DNA from: Lacrimispora sp. BS-2
Lineage (GTDB): Bacteria > Bacillota > Clostridia > Lachnospirales > Lachnospiraceae
Length of the DNA: 64,000 nt
NCBI RefSeq assembly: GCF_040207125.1
Contig: NZ_CP157940.1
Coordinates: forward strand, 2,108,001-2,172,000
Reading direction: 5' to 3'
Below the pieces are notes generated by a model. The model was not told where the DNA came from. It saw only the letters and a program-made list of their open reading frames with translations, and searched no databases. A program made the translations under genes and the position numbers. Positions 63,200 through 64,000 of the stretch are shown one piece after another; position 1 is the stretch's first letter; the number at the start of each line of letters is the position of its first letter.

Positions 63200-63953
63200 A
63201 GCGAGGCACGAACCATTGAATCGACTTATGTGTCGTCTTCTTTAATATTACATTCTTCAGGAAGCTTGTTTTCCCTCACACTTTTGAACGCTGGTTGACG
63301 TATGGTATGCAGTTCCAAGACGCAATTCAGACGATAAAAAGCTTATATTTGGGGCCAAAAATGAGAATGAACAGCAGAATCCTTTTCATCCAAAGATAAG
63401 CCAGTATACCGTTTACGATATAAATAGGCCTGATATCGCAGATCGAAACACAGACACACAACTGGCTTCTGGATTCTACTGCTGCATTTCAAAATTATTG
63501 TTCCACGATAGTTCAATGTGTTTAGCCTTGACGATAACCCCATCACCATCTCTCCTTATCGTTTTTCGGGCACATAATCAGCCGTTGATTTATATCTCCA
63601 ATTCTTATCGAAATATCAGACCACATTAGAGAACAAAAATCGCCGCCTCGTAGTCCAATATTCATAGCACAAATAAACATTGTAAGATTTCATCCCGTAA
63701 TCATTTCCTTAGATAAGGAGGCAGCATTTTCAATTCTGTCTTGGAATAGCTTGTATATTACAATGATATCATCACGCCCATATAAGCAATTCATTTTTGT
63801 TGATTCTCCTGTACCAGACTTTTACTTAGATCCATAACGTAGATCTGTCGTTCCATCGGCTTTGAAACGTGGCATGTTAATAATTTCAGCACGATTAATT
63901 GGGGTTTCAGATTGGACTTTCTCTAAACTGCTTCTTTCCTCTGAAACTGACAT
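63200..63953 (-). pseudogene. tyrosine recombinase with multiple stops and frameshifts
   Basis: ATG 63953 follows GGGAGGAG and reads MSVSEERSSLEKVQSETPIN, then an in-frame TAA after GSK and a TGA after MITG. The core segment NLTMFICAMNIGLRGGDFCS, with its Arg, is followed by KHIELSWNNNFEMQQ in another frame. The catalytic His/Tyr end is not recognisable; I only suspect it reaches about 63200. It is related to integrases of conjugative elements in gut Firmicutes. Confidence 0.65.
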
Positions 63954-64000
63954 ATTGACTCCTCCCATTATTTATTTGATTTATACGCACTATAAAAGGC

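Noticed and set aside
63343..63549. 68-codon minus frame as an independent gene
   Set aside because: It lies out of frame within the broken tyrosine recombinase; the adjacent frame shows recombinase-like sequence (KHIELSWNNNFE).

Overview
The window looks like a chromosomal segment of an anaerobic low-to-mid-GC Firmicute of the Lachnospiraceae (Lacrimispora / Clostridium XIVa type). The signs are strong AGGAGG ribosome binding sites with frequent GTG/TTG starts, an FMN riboswitch in front of ribU, a 1249-residue single-chain PurL, a DUF4867 gene beside xylulokinase, an AsrC-like sulfite reductase, rubredoxin-type oxidoreductases and Tn1549-like debris. Genus is an inference.

1-9.9 kb (minus strand): an eight-gene operon of a contractile-injection-like or polymorphic-toxin system. 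In order of transcription it holds VgrG-like protein 1, a small coiled protein, two paralogous unknowns, VgrG-like protein 2, an unknown, an Imm11/DUF1629-like protein, and a giant DUF4280 (PAAR-like) Rhs/YD-repeat protein whose C-terminal tip runs off the left edge. No sheath, tube or ATPase gene is visible.

10-39.5 kb: an accessory mosaic. It carries a membrane-anchored polysaccharide deacetylase, a broken PfkB kinase, a secreted protein with a damaged lipobox, and a two-component system with an ABC exporter. A decaying sulfite module follows: LysR, CoA-disulfide reductase/rhodanese, siroheme sulfite reductase, and remnants of cobA and a YeiH-type exporter. Next come an uncharacterised HTH regulator with a rotting tandem copy, then a 1.6-kresidue LPXTG surface protein preceded by repeated GTAAC motifs. 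Recombinase and relaxase remnants flank an AraC-feoABC cassette and a Tn916-type KTR protein. tRNA-Ala and FMN riboswitch-ribU form a core island here, followed by a CPBP protease.

39.5-61 kb: mostly core genes. These are a decaying pentose operon (xylB, broken talC, DUF4867, truncated fucI-like), an acetyltransferase, a stand-alone OLD-type nuclease with a Cys cluster, a permease, AsnB, rubredoxin-FAD oxidoreductase, a MerR regulator, PurL, a histidine phosphatase, a sigma-like protein lacking region 4, a LysR regulator, a DinG/XPD-type helicase, a Crh-like HPr protein and tRNA-Trp. Three multi-hairpin repeat elements (38.1, 42.4 and 50.0 kb) sit between genes.

61-64 kb: remnants of integrated elements downstream of tRNA-Trp. 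They comprise an integrase tail, an internally deleted IS3/IS150-like element, a truncated DUF4280 gene abutting a DUF3298 fragment, an IS256 remnant and a broken tyrosine recombinase. A second DUF4280 fragment at this end echoes the system at the left end. No CRISPR array or rRNA was seen.
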